From: Candidatus Saccharimonadota bacterium
GTDB lineage: Bacteria > Patescibacteriota > Saccharimonadia > Saccharimonadales > Saccharimonadaceae
Length of the DNA: 64,000 nt
Assembly (NCBI GenBank): GCA_017511205.1
Contig: JAFWLE010000002.1
Coordinates: 156,867 to 220,866, forward strand
Reading direction: 5' to 3'
Made by a program: the position numbers and the translations under genes. The notes under the pieces were generated by a model. That model was not told the origin of the DNA. It ran no database searches and saw nothing but the letters and a program-made list of their open reading frames with translations. Shown here one piece after another: positions 38,801 through 46,971 of this stretch (positions within the stretch are counted from its first letter, which is position 1; every line of letters starts with the position of its first letter).

Positions 38801-39326
38801 AAAGCGCAGCCTCTACCGCTGCCCAAGTCGCCTCATCATTTTTCGCTGGGATCGTCACTGAAACCTGCGAACCTTCTTTAAGATGGAAATAAGTCACTGA
38901 AGCGTAGAGAATCTGATATTCTTTGCCAGAAACTTCTACATAATACTTATCATCGTGATGAATCAAAGTACCAATTACCGTTTTTCGCTCAACTGGACCA
39001 ATTTGCTTGTAGAGGAATTTACCATCTTCAGTAATTGTGAGCTTCATAATATCGCCCTCAACTAGCTTGGATTTAGAAGCGTAGTTGGCCGGCACCGGAT
39101 AATTCTTGCCATCAGGGCCAATCATAATCTGACCGTCAAAAATACCTTCAATAATTTTGCCTTCTGGCGCCGATACTACGGTATCGCGCGGAGCAGTGAT
39201 TACTTCTCCGTCACCGATAATGGAAACTAAAAGCTCCTTTGCAGCAGACAAATTAGTCTCGGCCTCGCTAAGAAGGCTTCGTAATCTCTTTATTTGTTTT
39301 TCTGGAATTTCAGACATACCTCGCAT
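38799..39326 (-). CDS. Hypothetical protein, helical N terminus and beta domain
   Basis: The 175-aa product has a helical, charged N terminus (about residues 1-45, possible coiled coil) then a beta-rich domain rich in Gly, Lys and Val that could be an OB-like or SH3-like barrel pair. I recognise no family. The start at 39326 lies 8 nt after a TATATT box; 39317 (MSEIPEK) is an alternative with a poorly spaced GAGG. It sits upstream of dnaX on the same strand but is separated by two hairpins. Confidence 0.65.
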   Translation of the reverse strand: MRGMSEIPEKQIKRLRSLLSEAETNLSAAKELLVSIIGDGEVITAPRDTVVSAPEGKIIEGIFDGQIMIGPDGKNYPVPANYASKSKLVEGDIMKLTITEDGKFLYKQIGPVERKTVIGTLIHHDDKYYVEVSGKEYQILYASVTYFHLKEGSQVSVTIPAKNDEATWAAVEAAL

Positions 39327-39455
39327 CCTGTCTAAATATAATATCATTATTATGATATATCTTTCACGCACGAAAGTCAAGTCTATTTTTCTAAAAGTTT
39401 TCCACTACAAAAACAGAGATTTAGATAAAAATGTTGTAAAAAATACATAAAAGCA

Positions 39456-40511
39456 TTAGCTATTCTTTTTCCAAAGTCCGGTGTGCTTACCGCCATTATA
39501 GATCGTAGTCGGTATACCTTTAACGTTCAATTCTTTTTCAATAATGTTACGATTCTCATCCATCTTGGTAGCGATTTCAGGATAATCGGCAATTTTGCGA
39601 ATCTCTTTAATCTCGCCTTCTTTCACCCCAGCCTCTTTTAGCCACTTTTCCATCATTTTTATCGCTTCCTCGGTAGAATAATCTTCGTTGAATTTATCCT
39701 GATAGGAAATACCATCTTCGTCTTTTTCGGTAAAGACTTTATCTATGATTTTAACCGACAAGCCCGCCCTCACCTGCTCAGTCGCAAACATATACTTCAC
39801 TACAATTTCGGAATTCTTGAATTTATAGTTTCCGTCTGCATCCTGAATCGCGAAAGGCACTAACCGCACATTATACTCGTCAAAGAAACCAGCCTCTTTT
39901 TGATTGGTGTAAGAAGATTTGCAGACTACGCAACCAGGGTCAAAAATATCCACTGCGGTTTCCAGACCTTCTGACTCGGAGCCCTTGATGTCAATATAGT
40001 TAAAATGATAATCGTCCGCATTATAAGTTTTGAATTTGTCCGGAATGGCTTCAAAGATTTCGCCCCATTCCGTAAACCAGCGGCCAGTTGCTTCAATTGG
40101 ATTAGTTGGCTCCGCCTCGTCGATTGAGCAAACCTCTGCACCCATCGAGCAAGCCGAAGGCTTCGTCACATTACAAGAACCAAATACCCAGAGGGCCAGC
40201 AAAGATTTGATAGCAGTCAGAATCGCCCAAATCACGATTATGACAATCAAAACTGAAATAATTTCTATTATGATTGATAAGGGTTTAACCATTTTGGGAT
40301 GTTTTAGCATCACCCGGCTAAGCAATGTACTTTTAACGTCTTCTTTAAAACCAGTTTCGCATTTTTGGAGACGCACCTTTTTCCAGAGACAGCCCCAGGC
40401 TTTTTTCAACGCCTTGGTATAAGATTTCCAAATTTTGGGTTTAAAAATTGCCGCAATCGCCACAAAAACTCCCACGATTGCCAGAATAATAAAAGCAGCT
40501 ATACACACCAT
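39456..40511 (-). CDS. Membrane-anchored thioredoxin-like protein
   Basis: The 351-aa protein has two hydrophobic segments (about residues 4-23 and 80-110). The long C-terminal part contains GCVVCKSSY, a CxxC in a thioredoxin-like setting, and KGIPTTIYNGGKHTG, the cis-Pro loop of the fold. Two further Cys pairs (CNVTKPSAC, CSIDE) precede it. An extracytoplasmic disulfide-exchange role is likely. TAAAAT lies 9 nt before the ATG. No DsbB-like partner is visible nearby. Confidence 0.7.
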   Translation of the reverse strand: MVCIAAFIILAIVGVFVAIAAIFKPKIWKSYTKALKKAWGCLWKKVRLQKCETGFKEDVKSTLLSRVMLKHPKMVKPLSIIIEIISVLIVIIVIWAILTAIKSLLALWVFGSCNVTKPSACSMGAEVCSIDEAEPTNPIEATGRWFTEWGEIFEAIPDKFKTYNADDYHFNYIDIKGSESEGLETAVDIFDPGCVVCKSSYTNQKEAGFFDEYNVRLVPFAIQDADGNYKFKNSEIVVKYMFATEQVRAGLSVKIIDKVFTEKDEDGISYQDKFNEDYSTEEAIKMMEKWLKEAGVKEGEIKEIRKIADYPEIATKMDENRNIIEKELNVKGIPTTIYNGGKHTGLWKKNS

Positions 40512-40533
40512 AATATAACTATTTTAACATATC

Positions 40534-41694
40534 CTAGATGATTTTTGACATGACTTTTTTAACTTTTTCAATATCCTCTGGGCGATTTTGAAAACCAACC
40601 GAAAAACGTAAAAGCGGTGGTAGTCCTAGCACGTGGTCTAAATAATAGTGCACACAGAAATACCCCGTGCGCGCCATAATATCTTCACGCGAGAGTGCCG
40701 CACCGAGCATATGAGAATCTAATCCATCTACATAAAAAGACATCGTGGGATTTGCCTCGTGGTTAACTAGATGCACTTTGCTAGAGCTATTTAGAAAATC
40801 GTATAGTTCAGTATAGTTTTCTTTAAGGCTCTGCCAATCCTTTTTTGACAGTTTACTAATCCAATCAATCGCGGCGCCCAGCCCGACGATTTCACCCCAG
40901 GCCTGTAAACCCGGTTCGAACCTAGTGTAGCGATGCTCCTTCCCTTCTGCGCTGAGTAAATATTTATCGCGTTCCACATCGTCTACCATGCCACCACCCG
41001 CAAAACCAACGTTCATTTTGCTAGCTAGCTCATCTTTCCAAACTACCACGCCAAGTGATGGTGCATACATTTTGTGTGCCGAAAAACAAATCGCATCCGC
41101 ATCGATCCCGCGAACGATATCAGCCGAGTGTGCCATTGTCTGTGCGGCATCGATAATCACAATTCCACCAGCTTTATGTACGGTCTTAATAAGTTCATTG
41201 ATGTTTAAAAGTTTTCGTCCGTCAAAATTTGACGCGCAGTTCACTACTACCACGGCTTTTTCAAAATCATAATCCCTTAAAGGAATACTACCGTCCTCGT
41301 TACGTTTCATTACTTCGCGTGGCAGACCAGTCCGGTCATGGAAAGCCATCGTAGCTAAGAAAGGCGAATTATGCTCAATTTCGGAAGTTATTACTTTCTT
41401 GAAGTATTTTTCTTGTAGCTGTGCCAACAGTAGATTAATCCCGTAAGTCGTATTCAGCGTAAAAGAAACTGTGTATTTCCGGCCTGAGAGCTTTAAAAAC
41501 TTCAGCACCTTTTCTCTGGTTGCTTCGACCTTTTCGTCAGTCTCTACACCCCATTTGTATTTCACGCGCTCACCGCAAGAATTGTGCTTGGTATAATAAT
41601 TATTGATAGCTTCTATCACTGGGCGCGGGCGTAAACTCTGACATGCCCCGTCTAGATACACCTCACCTTCACCTAAATAATCAAAATCTTTCAT
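40534..41694 (-). CDS. Class V aminotransferase (SufS-like)
   Basis: The 386-aa PLP protein has the cofactor site IDAAQTMAH and the Schiff-base lysine in CFSAHKMYAPSLG. Near the C terminus TGYFCVHYYL places a Cys where SufS-type desulfurases carry their catalytic cysteine, so it may be a SufS-like cysteine desulfurase, but no suf genes adjoin it and the family also includes other PLP enzymes. TATAAT is 7 nt before the ATG. It lies downstream of rplL beyond a terminator. Confidence 0.85.
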   Translation of the reverse strand: MKDFDYLGEGEVYLDGACQSLRPRPVIEAINNYYTKHNSCGERVKYKWGVETDEKVEATREKVLKFLKLSGRKYTVSFTLNTTYGINLLLAQLQEKYFKKVITSEIEHNSPFLATMAFHDRTGLPREVMKRNEDGSIPLRDYDFEKAVVVVNCASNFDGRKLLNINELIKTVHKAGGIVIIDAAQTMAHSADIVRGIDADAICFSAHKMYAPSLGVVVWKDELASKMNVGFAGGGMVDDVERDKYLLSAEGKEHRYTRFEPGLQAWGEIVGLGAAIDWISKLSKKDWQSLKENYTELYDFLNSSSKVHLVNHEANPTMSFYVDGLDSHMLGAALSREDIMARTGYFCVHYYLDHVLGLPPLLRFSVGFQNRPEDIEKVKKVMSKII

Positions 41695-41711
41695 ATATAT
41701 TATTATACAAC

Positions 41712-41774
41712 AAAAAACTAAAAAGCGCGTTTCAAGGACATACTGTGTCTAAGAAAGCACTTTTTAGTTTTTTA
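41712..41774. terminator. Terminator after rplJ-rplL
   Basis: AAAAAACTAAAAAG (41712-41725) pairs with CTTTTTAGTTTTTT (41760-41773) across a 34-base loop. The structure lies 30 bp past the rplL stop and would work in both directions. Confidence 0.7.
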
Positions 41775-41803
41775 AAAAAACAAATTGACTAACTTTGATT
41801 GAT

Positions 41804-42190
41804 TTAAGCGAGCTCTACAGTAGCACCAGCTTCTTCGAGGCTCTTCTTCATTGCTTCGGCATCAGCCTTAGCGACCTTTTCCTTGACGGTAGCAGGAGCA
41901 CCATCGACAATAGCCTTAGCTTCGCCAAGACCAAGTCCGGTAGCTTCCTTAACAGCCTTAATAACAGCAATCTTTTGGCTGCCAGCGTCTTTCAAAACGA
42001 CGTCATATTCAGATTTGCCTTCATCGGCAGCTGCAGCACCAGCATCAGCGGCTGGACCAGCAGCGACGGCTACGGCAGCAGCAGCTGGCTCGATACCGTA
42101 TTCATCTTTAAGAGTGTTTTTAAGTTCATTTACTTCGAGAACGGTTAATTTAACCAATTCCTCGGCTAATTTTTTAATATCAGTAGCCAT
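41804..42190 (-). CDS. rplL: 50S ribosomal protein L7/L12
   Basis: L7/L12 forms the stalk that recruits translation factors. The 128-aa protein has the N-terminal dimerisation helix ([17 protein letters not shown]), an Ala/Gly-rich hinge and the C-terminal domain with [21 protein letters not shown]. It follows rplJ by 39 nt with a visible AAGGA upstream and is expected to be regulated with it. Confidence 0.97.
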   Translation of the reverse strand: MATDIKKLAEELVKLTVLEVNELKNTLKDEYGIEPAAAAVAVAAGPAADAGAAAADEGKSEYDVVLKDAGSQKIAVIKAVKEATGLGLGEAKAIVDGAPATVKEKVAKADAEAMKKSLEEAGATVELA

Positions 42191-42229
42191 GATTAATCCT
42201 TTCTAATTATTTTCAAATTGATTTGATTA

Positions 42230-42751
42230 CTAATTTGCATGAGCCTCTAGGCCAGAGACAATGCCAGATAGTCCAGAAGAAAGTGCCGAAACGCTGTCGG
42301 TGACAGGCGACAAGAGTTGCGCCACCACCTGGGCGATTAGCTCGTTCTTGGACGGCATCGAGGCCAGAGATTTAACTTCGTCTTCTGACAAAGTCTTGCC
42401 AAGGTCAGAAAAACCACCAACAAGATTCAGCGCGTCATGCTTTTTGGCAAACTCTGCCAAAACTTTTGCAGGGGCTACTTCGTCGTCTTCAGACACTGCG
42501 TAAAGCAACTGGCCAGTTAAGCCAGTCGTGTCGGTGTCCTTATAGACTGCGATTTGACCCATTGCCACGCGCACCAAACGGTTTTTCACTACCTTGATTT
42601 TAACACCAGCTTCACGAGCATTTTTGCGCAGTTCTTGAAGCTCAGCTACGGTTAAACCTTGATATTTGGCAAAAACGGTAGCTTTAGCGTTTGAAAGTAG
42701 CTCAGTTAAATCAGCAACCAATGTGTTCTTTTTTTGCTTTGAAATTGCCAT
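42230..42751 (-). CDS. rplJ: 50S ribosomal protein L10
   Basis: L10 anchors the L7/L12 dimers to the ribosome. The 173-aa protein begins MAISKQKKNTLVADLTELL with the usual TVFAKYQGLTVAELQELR region; the C-terminal helix that binds L7/L12 is present. The long leader (42752-42877) contains an L10 leader motif, so autoregulation by L10(L12) is likely. Confidence 0.97.
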   Translation of the reverse strand: MAISKQKKNTLVADLTELLSNAKATVFAKYQGLTVAELQELRKNAREAGVKIKVVKNRLVRVAMGQIAVYKDTDTTGLTGQLLYAVSEDDEVAPAKVLAEFAKKHDALNLVGGFSDLGKTLSEDEVKSLASMPSKNELIAQVVAQLLSPVTDSVSALSSGLSGIVSGLEAHAN

Positions 42752-42877
42752 AAAAAGTTCCTTTGGTTAGTTTAATATTTGGTTAGCCAATTTGTTAAAA
42801 AGCGTCACCAAACAATATGTAAGAAATATCCTCGGCGACATAATTAAGGATTACTCCCGTCGCTGTCTTTGGTAACT
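42752..42877 (-). ncRNA. L10 (rplJ) ribosomal-protein leader
   Basis: On the minus strand the leader reads CCAAAGACAGCGAC near 42862-42874 and GTCGCCGAGGATAT near 42828-42841. AGACAGC pairing region and GCCGAGG are the conserved pieces of the L10 leader RNA, which binds L10(L12)4 and shuts down rplJ-rplL expression. Start inferred from the promoter at 42884-42912. Confidence 0.75.
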
Positions 42878-42883
42878 GCTTTA

Positions 42884-42912
42884 ATTATATCACACTTAGA
42901 TAACTAAAGCAA
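42884..42912 (-). promoter_or_regulatory. rplJ promoter
   Basis: Minus-strand TTGCTT, 17-bp spacer, TATAAT, with TGA before the -10 (extended -10). AAGTGTGATATAATTAAA is also found in the promoter at 45435-45463. Confidence 0.7.
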
Positions 42913-42915
42913 CAA

Positions 42916-43057
42916 GCTTGTCATATGATTTATATAATATCGAAGGATATAAAGGCAAAATCTACGATTTTGCCGCCGCAAGGGCGAAGCGACGTGGTAT
43001 AATCGTCAGATTACCACGTCGCGGAGCTCCTGAGATATTATAAATCATATGGCAAGC
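42916..43057. repeat. Palindromic element, family A copy 3
   Basis: Arms GCTTGTCATATGATTTAT.. (42916-42941) and ..ATAAATCATATGGCAAGC (43034-43057) pair over about 24 bp. The core is close to identical to copy 1 (GGCAAAATC-TAC-GATTTTGCC and GCGACGTGGTA/TACCACGTCGC stems, then GGAGCTCCTGAG). Unlike copies 1 and 2 it lies between two genes on the same strand, directly upstream of the rplJ promoter. Confidence 0.92.
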
Positions 43058-43060
43058 GAA

Positions 43061-43624
43061 CTACTTTGAATGTTTAGTGCTAGTGAATTGGAACATACCA
43101 CCAATGGCAGCGATACCGATTAAAATGGGCCAATAAAACGTGTTGAAATCGATTTGTGGGAAAAAAGCAAATATCGCCAAAGTCAGACCATAACTGCCAG
43201 CTAGGGCACTTGCCACAATAATCGCCGGTTTCAATAGCATTACAGCCACCCCACCTGCTGCCGCTCCGATTACTCCTCCAATAATTAAGGTTACTACATC
43301 GGTGCCAAAATATTGTACAGTGATTAACATTGTTAGGGCAAAAGTTGCGAGTGAGACACAAACCTTTTCAATAGAAAACCCAAGTAATCCCAGTAGAAGG
43401 CCACCTGCAATCGGTAATAAGTTCTGATACAATTCACTATTAGCAACTTCTTGTACGTTCTCGTTAATAATAGGCATTAAATAACCCATCAAATTTAGAC
43501 CGATCAAAAACCAGATAATAAAAAATGCGATTCTCTTGATCCTGTAACCAAAGAATAGCACTGCAAGCCCCAGAGCTATAAAAATCAAAAGCTCATATAA
43601 TTCCAGACTTTGAATTTTTTCCAT
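43061..43624 (-). CDS. Multi-span membrane protein, unknown
   Basis: This 187-aa protein has about six or seven hydrophobic segments, with a Gly/Ala-rich GGVIGAAAGGVAVML stretch in the fourth; it may belong with small DUF4203-like membrane proteins. No motif allows a function. TATAAT lies 6 nt before the ATG. It is flanked on both sides by palindromic elements (family B before, family A after), cutting it off from the ribosomal genes around it. Confidence 0.72.
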   Translation of the reverse strand: MEKIQSLELYELLIFIALGLAVLFFGYRIKRIAFFIIWFLIGLNLMGYLMPIINENVQEVANSELYQNLLPIAGGLLLGLLGFSIEKVCVSLATFALTMLITVQYFGTDVVTLIIGGVIGAAAGGVAVMLLKPAIIVASALAGSYGLTLAIFAFFPQIDFNTFYWPILIGIAAIGGMFQFTSTKHSK

Positions 43625-43640
43625 GAGCCTATTATAACAT

Positions 43641-43763
43641 AAGAAGACAAAAATAGTATCTTTGGGGCGCTCCGGAGGTTACGACCGAGGTAGTAAGTGG
43701 CACTTCGCCCGTGACGACGGGTTGGAGCGACCCCGTCCCCAAAGACACTTTTTTGTCTTCCTT
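43641..43763. repeat. Palindromic element, family B copy 2
   Basis: Arms AAGAAGACAAAAATAG.. (43641-43667) and ..TTTTTTGTCTTCCTT (43737-43763) pair in about 24 of 27 positions. Core words CTCCGGAGGTTACGA, CGCCCGTGACGACGGG and GGAGCGACCCCGTCCCC match copy 1 at 33390. It lies between the rplA stop (43771) and the start of the membrane-protein gene. Confidence 0.9.
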
Positions 43764-43770
43764 ACTGTAA

Positions 43771-44847
43771 TTAATTATAGAGGTTCTCGATTTGGATTGA
43801 TGGGCCCATGGTGGTAGTTACATAAACAGATTTAACGTAAGTACCCTTTAAAGAAGCAGGCTTTTGGCCTCTTAAAGAATTGAAGAACGCATTTGCATTT
43901 TCAATTAGTTTATCTCCGCCGAATGAAACTTTACCAATGCCAATATGGACAATTGCCTGCTTGTCTACACGGTATTCTACCTTACCAGCTTTAGCTTCTT
44001 TTACAGCTTTTTCAACGTCCATCGTCACAGTGCCGGCCTTTGGATTTGGCATTAAGCCCTTAGGCCCTAAGAGTCTTGCGAATTTGCCAAGTTTTGGCAT
44101 GTATTGCGGCGTAGAGATTAAAACGTCAAAATCAATTGTGCCCTTTTCGAGGCGCTTTAAGAATTCTTCATCTTCAGCAATATCGGCACCTGCGGCTTTT
44201 GCAGCTTTTGCAATATCTAATGGCGCGAATACTGCAACGCGGACCGACTTACCATTTCCGTTAGGAAGAACCAAAGTAGTACGAATATTTTGATCAGCTT
44301 GGCGCGGATCAACACCTAACCTAGCATGGATCTCGACGCTCGCATCAAATTTCGTAGGATTCGATTTAATGGCCAATTCTAAGGCTTCTTTCAGAGTGTA
44401 AGTTTTACCTTTTTCAATTAATTTTGCAGCTTCTTGATATTTCTTGCCACGACGCTCGATCTTTGGACGAATGACTGGTGCGGCACCTTTTGGCTTCACC
44501 GTAGCCTCCTCAGCGGCACGCTCTTTTTTGCGCTCTTGGCGTTCTTCTTCAGCCTTTACTTCCTCAATATGCTTTTTGGATTTTTTACCAGATTTAGCAA
44601 AAGTCCCTTTGGCTTCTTCCACTTTTTTGGTAACGTCTTCCTTTACGGCTTCTTTGACGCCAGCCGCAATACTTTTAGCCTCCTCAGCCTTGTCTTTCAA
44701 ATCTTCTTTTACCGCCTCTTTGACACCTTCAGCGATGCTGTGTGCCTCTTCTAAGTCATCTTTAACTTTTTCTGTAACTTTTTCAACTTTTTCTTTTACT
44801 TCAGCTGCCTTTTTAGCAACTTCTTCTTTGACTTCTTCTTTAGCCAT
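43771..44847 (-). CDS. rplA: 50S ribosomal protein L1 with Lys/Glu-rich N-terminal extension
   Basis: The C-terminal ~230 residues are a normal L1 (RRGKKYQEAAKLIEKGK, PNGNGKSVRVAVFA, LLGPKGLMPNPKAGTV). The first ~127 residues are an extra Ala/Lys/Glu-rich helix with an internal repeat of about 22 residues (unit HSIAEGVKEAVKEDL / KSIAAGVKEAVKEDV). Such extensions resemble histone H1 or LEA tails and may bind RNA or partner proteins. Unlike most bacteria, rplK does not lead directly into rplA; this gene has its own promoter (44906-44934). Confidence 0.95.
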   Translation of the reverse strand: MAKEEVKEEVAKKAAEVKEKVEKVTEKVKDDLEEAHSIAEGVKEAVKEDLKDKAEEAKSIAAGVKEAVKEDVTKKVEEAKGTFAKSGKKSKKHIEEVKAEEERQERKKERAAEEATVKPKGAAPVIRPKIERRGKKYQEAAKLIEKGKTYTLKEALELAIKSNPTKFDASVEIHARLGVDPRQADQNIRTTLVLPNGNGKSVRVAVFAPLDIAKAAKAAGADIAEDEEFLKRLEKGTIDFDVLISTPQYMPKLGKFARLLGPKGLMPNPKAGTVTMDVEKAVKEAKAGKVEYRVDKQAIVHIGIGKVSFGGDKLIENANAFFNSLRGQKPASLKGTYVKSVYVTTTMGPSIQIENLYN

Positions 44848-44905
44848 ATAATCCTTTCTGTGGTAATAACGAGTTATACTCTCCCAACCTTAATTATTTG
44901 ATATT

Positions 44906-44934
44906 ATTATAACAAATTTTTGATAAAATGGCAA
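44906..44934 (-). promoter_or_regulatory. rplA promoter
   Basis: Minus-strand TTGCCA, 17-bp spacer, TATAAT, placed directly after the terminator of the upstream gene. Confidence 0.65.
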
Positions 44935-44960
44935 GAAAAAAGGGAGCACGAATGCTCCCA
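44935..44960 (-). terminator. Intrinsic terminator of the 136-aa gene
   Basis: Minus-strand GGGAGCATTCGTGCTCCC hairpin followed by six T residues, 22 bp after the stop of the 44982-45392 gene. Confidence 0.85.
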
Positions 44961-44981
44961 TTAGAGTAAAGTTAGAATTAA

Positions 44982-45392
44982 CTATCTCTTCGCGTAGCAG
45001 TCTTTAACAACCGCATAACAACGCGGATTCTCTGGATAATCCAACTGATACTTATATTCCGCTATTTTATTAATTAGCGTCTTATAAATATACGATTCAA
45101 GAAAATCTTGGATCATATTTATCAATTCGATCATCTCGCCCTGTTCTAGACCCAAAAGGTATCTTGTTGCATCTGATTCACGATGGATCTTCAGCAGCAG
45201 GATATCTGGATATTCCTTCAGATCAGTCTTTTTAATCTTTAGAAGTGGAAAACGTTTCCGCCTCCCAGAGTTTTGAGTCCTTAACTTCTCGACCAGCGAT
45301 TCGTATGTCGGGATTAGAGTCTCATAACTCTCATGATTTGTCTGCCACAGCACCAGCAGACGATCAGCTAATTCCTTCTTTGAACTATCCAT
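44982..45392 (-). CDS. Hypothetical protein inserted between rplK and rplA
   Basis: This 136-aa, mainly helical, charged protein has no recognised family, no signal peptide and no membrane span. The start at 45392 is set by GGGGGAG 5-6 nt upstream; an in-frame ATG at 45416 has no such signal. It is a complete transcription unit of its own: consensus promoter TTGACA-17-TATAAT (45435-45463) and an intrinsic terminator. It lies exactly where rplK normally runs into rplA, so it looks like an insertion into a conserved operon, with the flanking genes given separate terminator and promoter. Confidence 0.75.
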   Translation of the reverse strand: MDSSKKELADRLLVLWQTNHESYETLIPTYESLVEKLRTQNSGRRKRFPLLKIKKTDLKEYPDILLLKIHRESDATRYLLGLEQGEMIELINMIQDFLESYIYKTLINKIAEYKYQLDYPENPRCYAVVKDCYAKR

Positions 45393-45434
45393 ATTACTCC
45401 CCCCTACATTTAACAACTAGCAATATCTATTTTA

Positions 45435-45463
45435 ATTATATCACACTTATGTCAATCTGTCAA
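45435..45463 (-). promoter_or_regulatory. Consensus sigma-70-type promoter of the inserted gene
   Basis: Minus-strand TTGACA, exactly 17 bp, TATAAT, with TGA in front of the -10. It is the best match to the consensus that I saw in the window. Confidence 0.85.
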
Positions 45464-45474
45464 TATTGAAACAT

Positions 45475-45503
45475 CAAAAAACGGGACTAAAATCCCGTTT
45501 TTT
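45475..45503 (-). terminator. Intrinsic terminator after rplK
   Basis: Minus-strand CGGGATTTTAGTCCCG hairpin followed by a T6 run, 9 bp after the rplK stop. Confidence 0.9.
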
Positions 45504-45511
45504 AAAAAAAT

Positions 45512-45940
45512 CTATTCCTCGACCGTAACGCCCATCGAACGAGCTGTACCAGCTACGATTTTGATAGCGCCCTCAATGTCAACTGCGTTAAGTTGATCCA
45601 TCTTTTTCTCAGCAATCTCTTGAAGTTGAGCCTTGGTGATTTTACCGACCTTATCGACATTTGGCTTACCAGAACCTTTGTCAATTTTGATCGCCTCACG
45701 GATGAGATCATCTACTGGCTGACCGAGTGACTTCCAGTCAAAAGTGCGGTCTTCAAATACGCGAATATGTACAATTACGTTTTTGCCCATCATATCCTTG
45801 GTAGCTTCATTAAATGGGTTAATGAAATCCATCATATTGAGGCCCCATTGACCGAGCGTTGAACCAACTGGAGGTCCAGCGGTTGCTCTACCGGCCGGAA
45901 TTCGCAGTTTCAAATTACCAATAACCTTTTTTTCTGCCAT
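45512..45940 (-). CDS. rplK: 50S ribosomal protein L11
   Basis: L11 lies at the GTPase-associated centre. The 142-aa protein contains the family region KLRIPAGRATAGPPVGSTLG (in part) and the C-terminal GTARSMGVTVEE. It follows nusG by 36 bp, in which a minus-strand TGATATAAT box (ending 45971) could give an extra start point. A strong terminator follows, so transcription does not simply continue into rplA. Confidence 0.97.
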   Translation of the reverse strand: MAEKKVIGNLKLRIPAGRATAGPPVGSTLGQWGLNMMDFINPFNEATKDMMGKNVIVHIRVFEDRTFDWKSLGQPVDDLIREAIKIDKGSGKPNVDKVGKITKAQLQEIAEKKMDQLNAVDIEGAIKIVAGTARSMGVTVEE

Positions 45941-45976
45941 AAAAATCCCTTTCTAGTGCGTAACTAATCTATTATA

Positions 45977-46522
45977 TCATAATTGTTTAACTTGTAAAGC
46001 ATCAAGTTCAACTGGAGTCTCGCGCCCAAACATCGAAACCATAACCTTGAGCTTACCTTTAGCGGCGTCAATTTCAGAAATCGAACCGTCAAAGCCTTTA
46101 AATGGACCATCGGTAATCGAAACCACTTCGCCAACTTCGTATTTGACTGAGAACTTCGGATCTTCTACGCCCATCCGTTTCTTGATCTTAGTGATTTCCT
46201 TCTCAGAAATTGGTGTAGGCTGTGTGCCAGTACCGATAAAGCCAGTGACGCCTGGGGTATTACGAATAATATACCAAGTTTCATCGGATAGCTTCATATC
46301 TACCAAAACGTAACCCTGCAAAATTTTGCGGTCCACAATCTTACGCTTGCCATTTTTGATTTCGATTTGTTTTTCCTTTGGTACAATTGCTTCAAAAATC
46401 TTGTCCGCCATCTCGACCGTGTTTACACGCTGGTTAATGGAATCAGCTACCTTGTCCTCATAGCCAGAATACGTCGAAATCGCGTACCAAGCTCTTGTAT
46501 CATCGTATCTATTTACTGCCAT
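45977..46522 (-). CDS. nusG: Transcription termination/antitermination protein NusG
   Basis: The 181-aa protein has the NGN domain (WYAISTYSGYEDKVADSI, VDMKLSDETWYIIRNTPGVTGF-type region in part) and the C-terminal KOW domain (VGEVVSITDGPFKGFDGSI). NusG tethers RNA polymerase to the ribosome and Rho. It follows secE by 20 bp with a GGAGA site. Confidence 0.96.
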   Translation of the reverse strand: MAVNRYDDTRAWYAISTYSGYEDKVADSINQRVNTVEMADKIFEAIVPKEKQIEIKNGKRKIVDRKILQGYVLVDMKLSDETWYIIRNTPGVTGFIGTGTQPTPISEKEITKIKKRMGVEDPKFSVKYEVGEVVSITDGPFKGFDGSISEIDAAKGKLKVMVSMFGRETPVELDALQVKQL

Positions 46523-46542
46523 TTTTTCTCCTTTTAATTATA

Positions 46543-46923
46543 TTATCCTAAAATTAATCCAAATAACCATGTAAAGAACAGGTCAAGTAATGAAATAATT
46601 GCAACAAACAAAGCCGTATAAATTAGCACCGCGAAAACCATTTTCCAAGTAGCCTTACCATTTGGCCAACGGACCTGACGAATTTCTCGCCACGAATCGC
46701 GCAGATATCTAAACAGCGCGACGAAGGGACGAAACAAGATAAATGGTTTTTTCTTGCCAGAATCCTTTTTCTCCAACTTCTTCTCGGCTTTTTTAAGTTC
46801 TTGACGTTTTGCTTTTTCGGATTTTTTGTCTTTTACAACTACTTTTTTGCGAGTAATAGTTGGCTCATCAGACTCCTTTTTTTGGGGAGAATCATTTGCC
46901 TTGATCCTGGTTATTTTTGCCAT
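46543..46923 (-). CDS. secE: Preprotein translocase subunit SecE with charged extension
   Basis: The 126-aa protein has one C-terminal membrane helix preceded by the conserved RDSWREIRQVRWPNGKATW, which defines SecE. The first ~65 residues are Lys/Glu/Asp rich and absent from classic single-span SecE proteins. SecE is the essential third part of the SecYEG channel. A promoter and a hairpin lie upstream. Confidence 0.92.
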   Translation of the reverse strand: MAKITRIKANDSPQKKESDEPTITRKKVVVKDKKSEKAKRQELKKAEKKLEKKDSGKKKPFILFRPFVALFRYLRDSWREIRQVRWPNGKATWKMVFAVLIYTALFVAIISLLDLFFTWLFGLILG

Positions 46924-46943
46924 ATTTTACTCCTTTTATCATC

Positions 46944-46965
46944 AAAAAAGTCTGATACCAGACTT
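46944..46965 (-). terminator. Attenuator-like hairpin in the secE leader
   Basis: Minus-strand AAGTCTG-GTAT-CAGACTT followed by T6, between the secE promoter and its AAGGAG site. It could attenuate secE-nusG-rplK transcription, or terminate read-through from the gene upstream. Confidence 0.6.
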
Positions 46966-46971
46966 GTCAAG

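Noticed and set aside
44434..44851. Long plus-strand frames opposite the L1 extension
   Set aside because: They arise from the Lys/Glu codon bias of the real gene read backwards.
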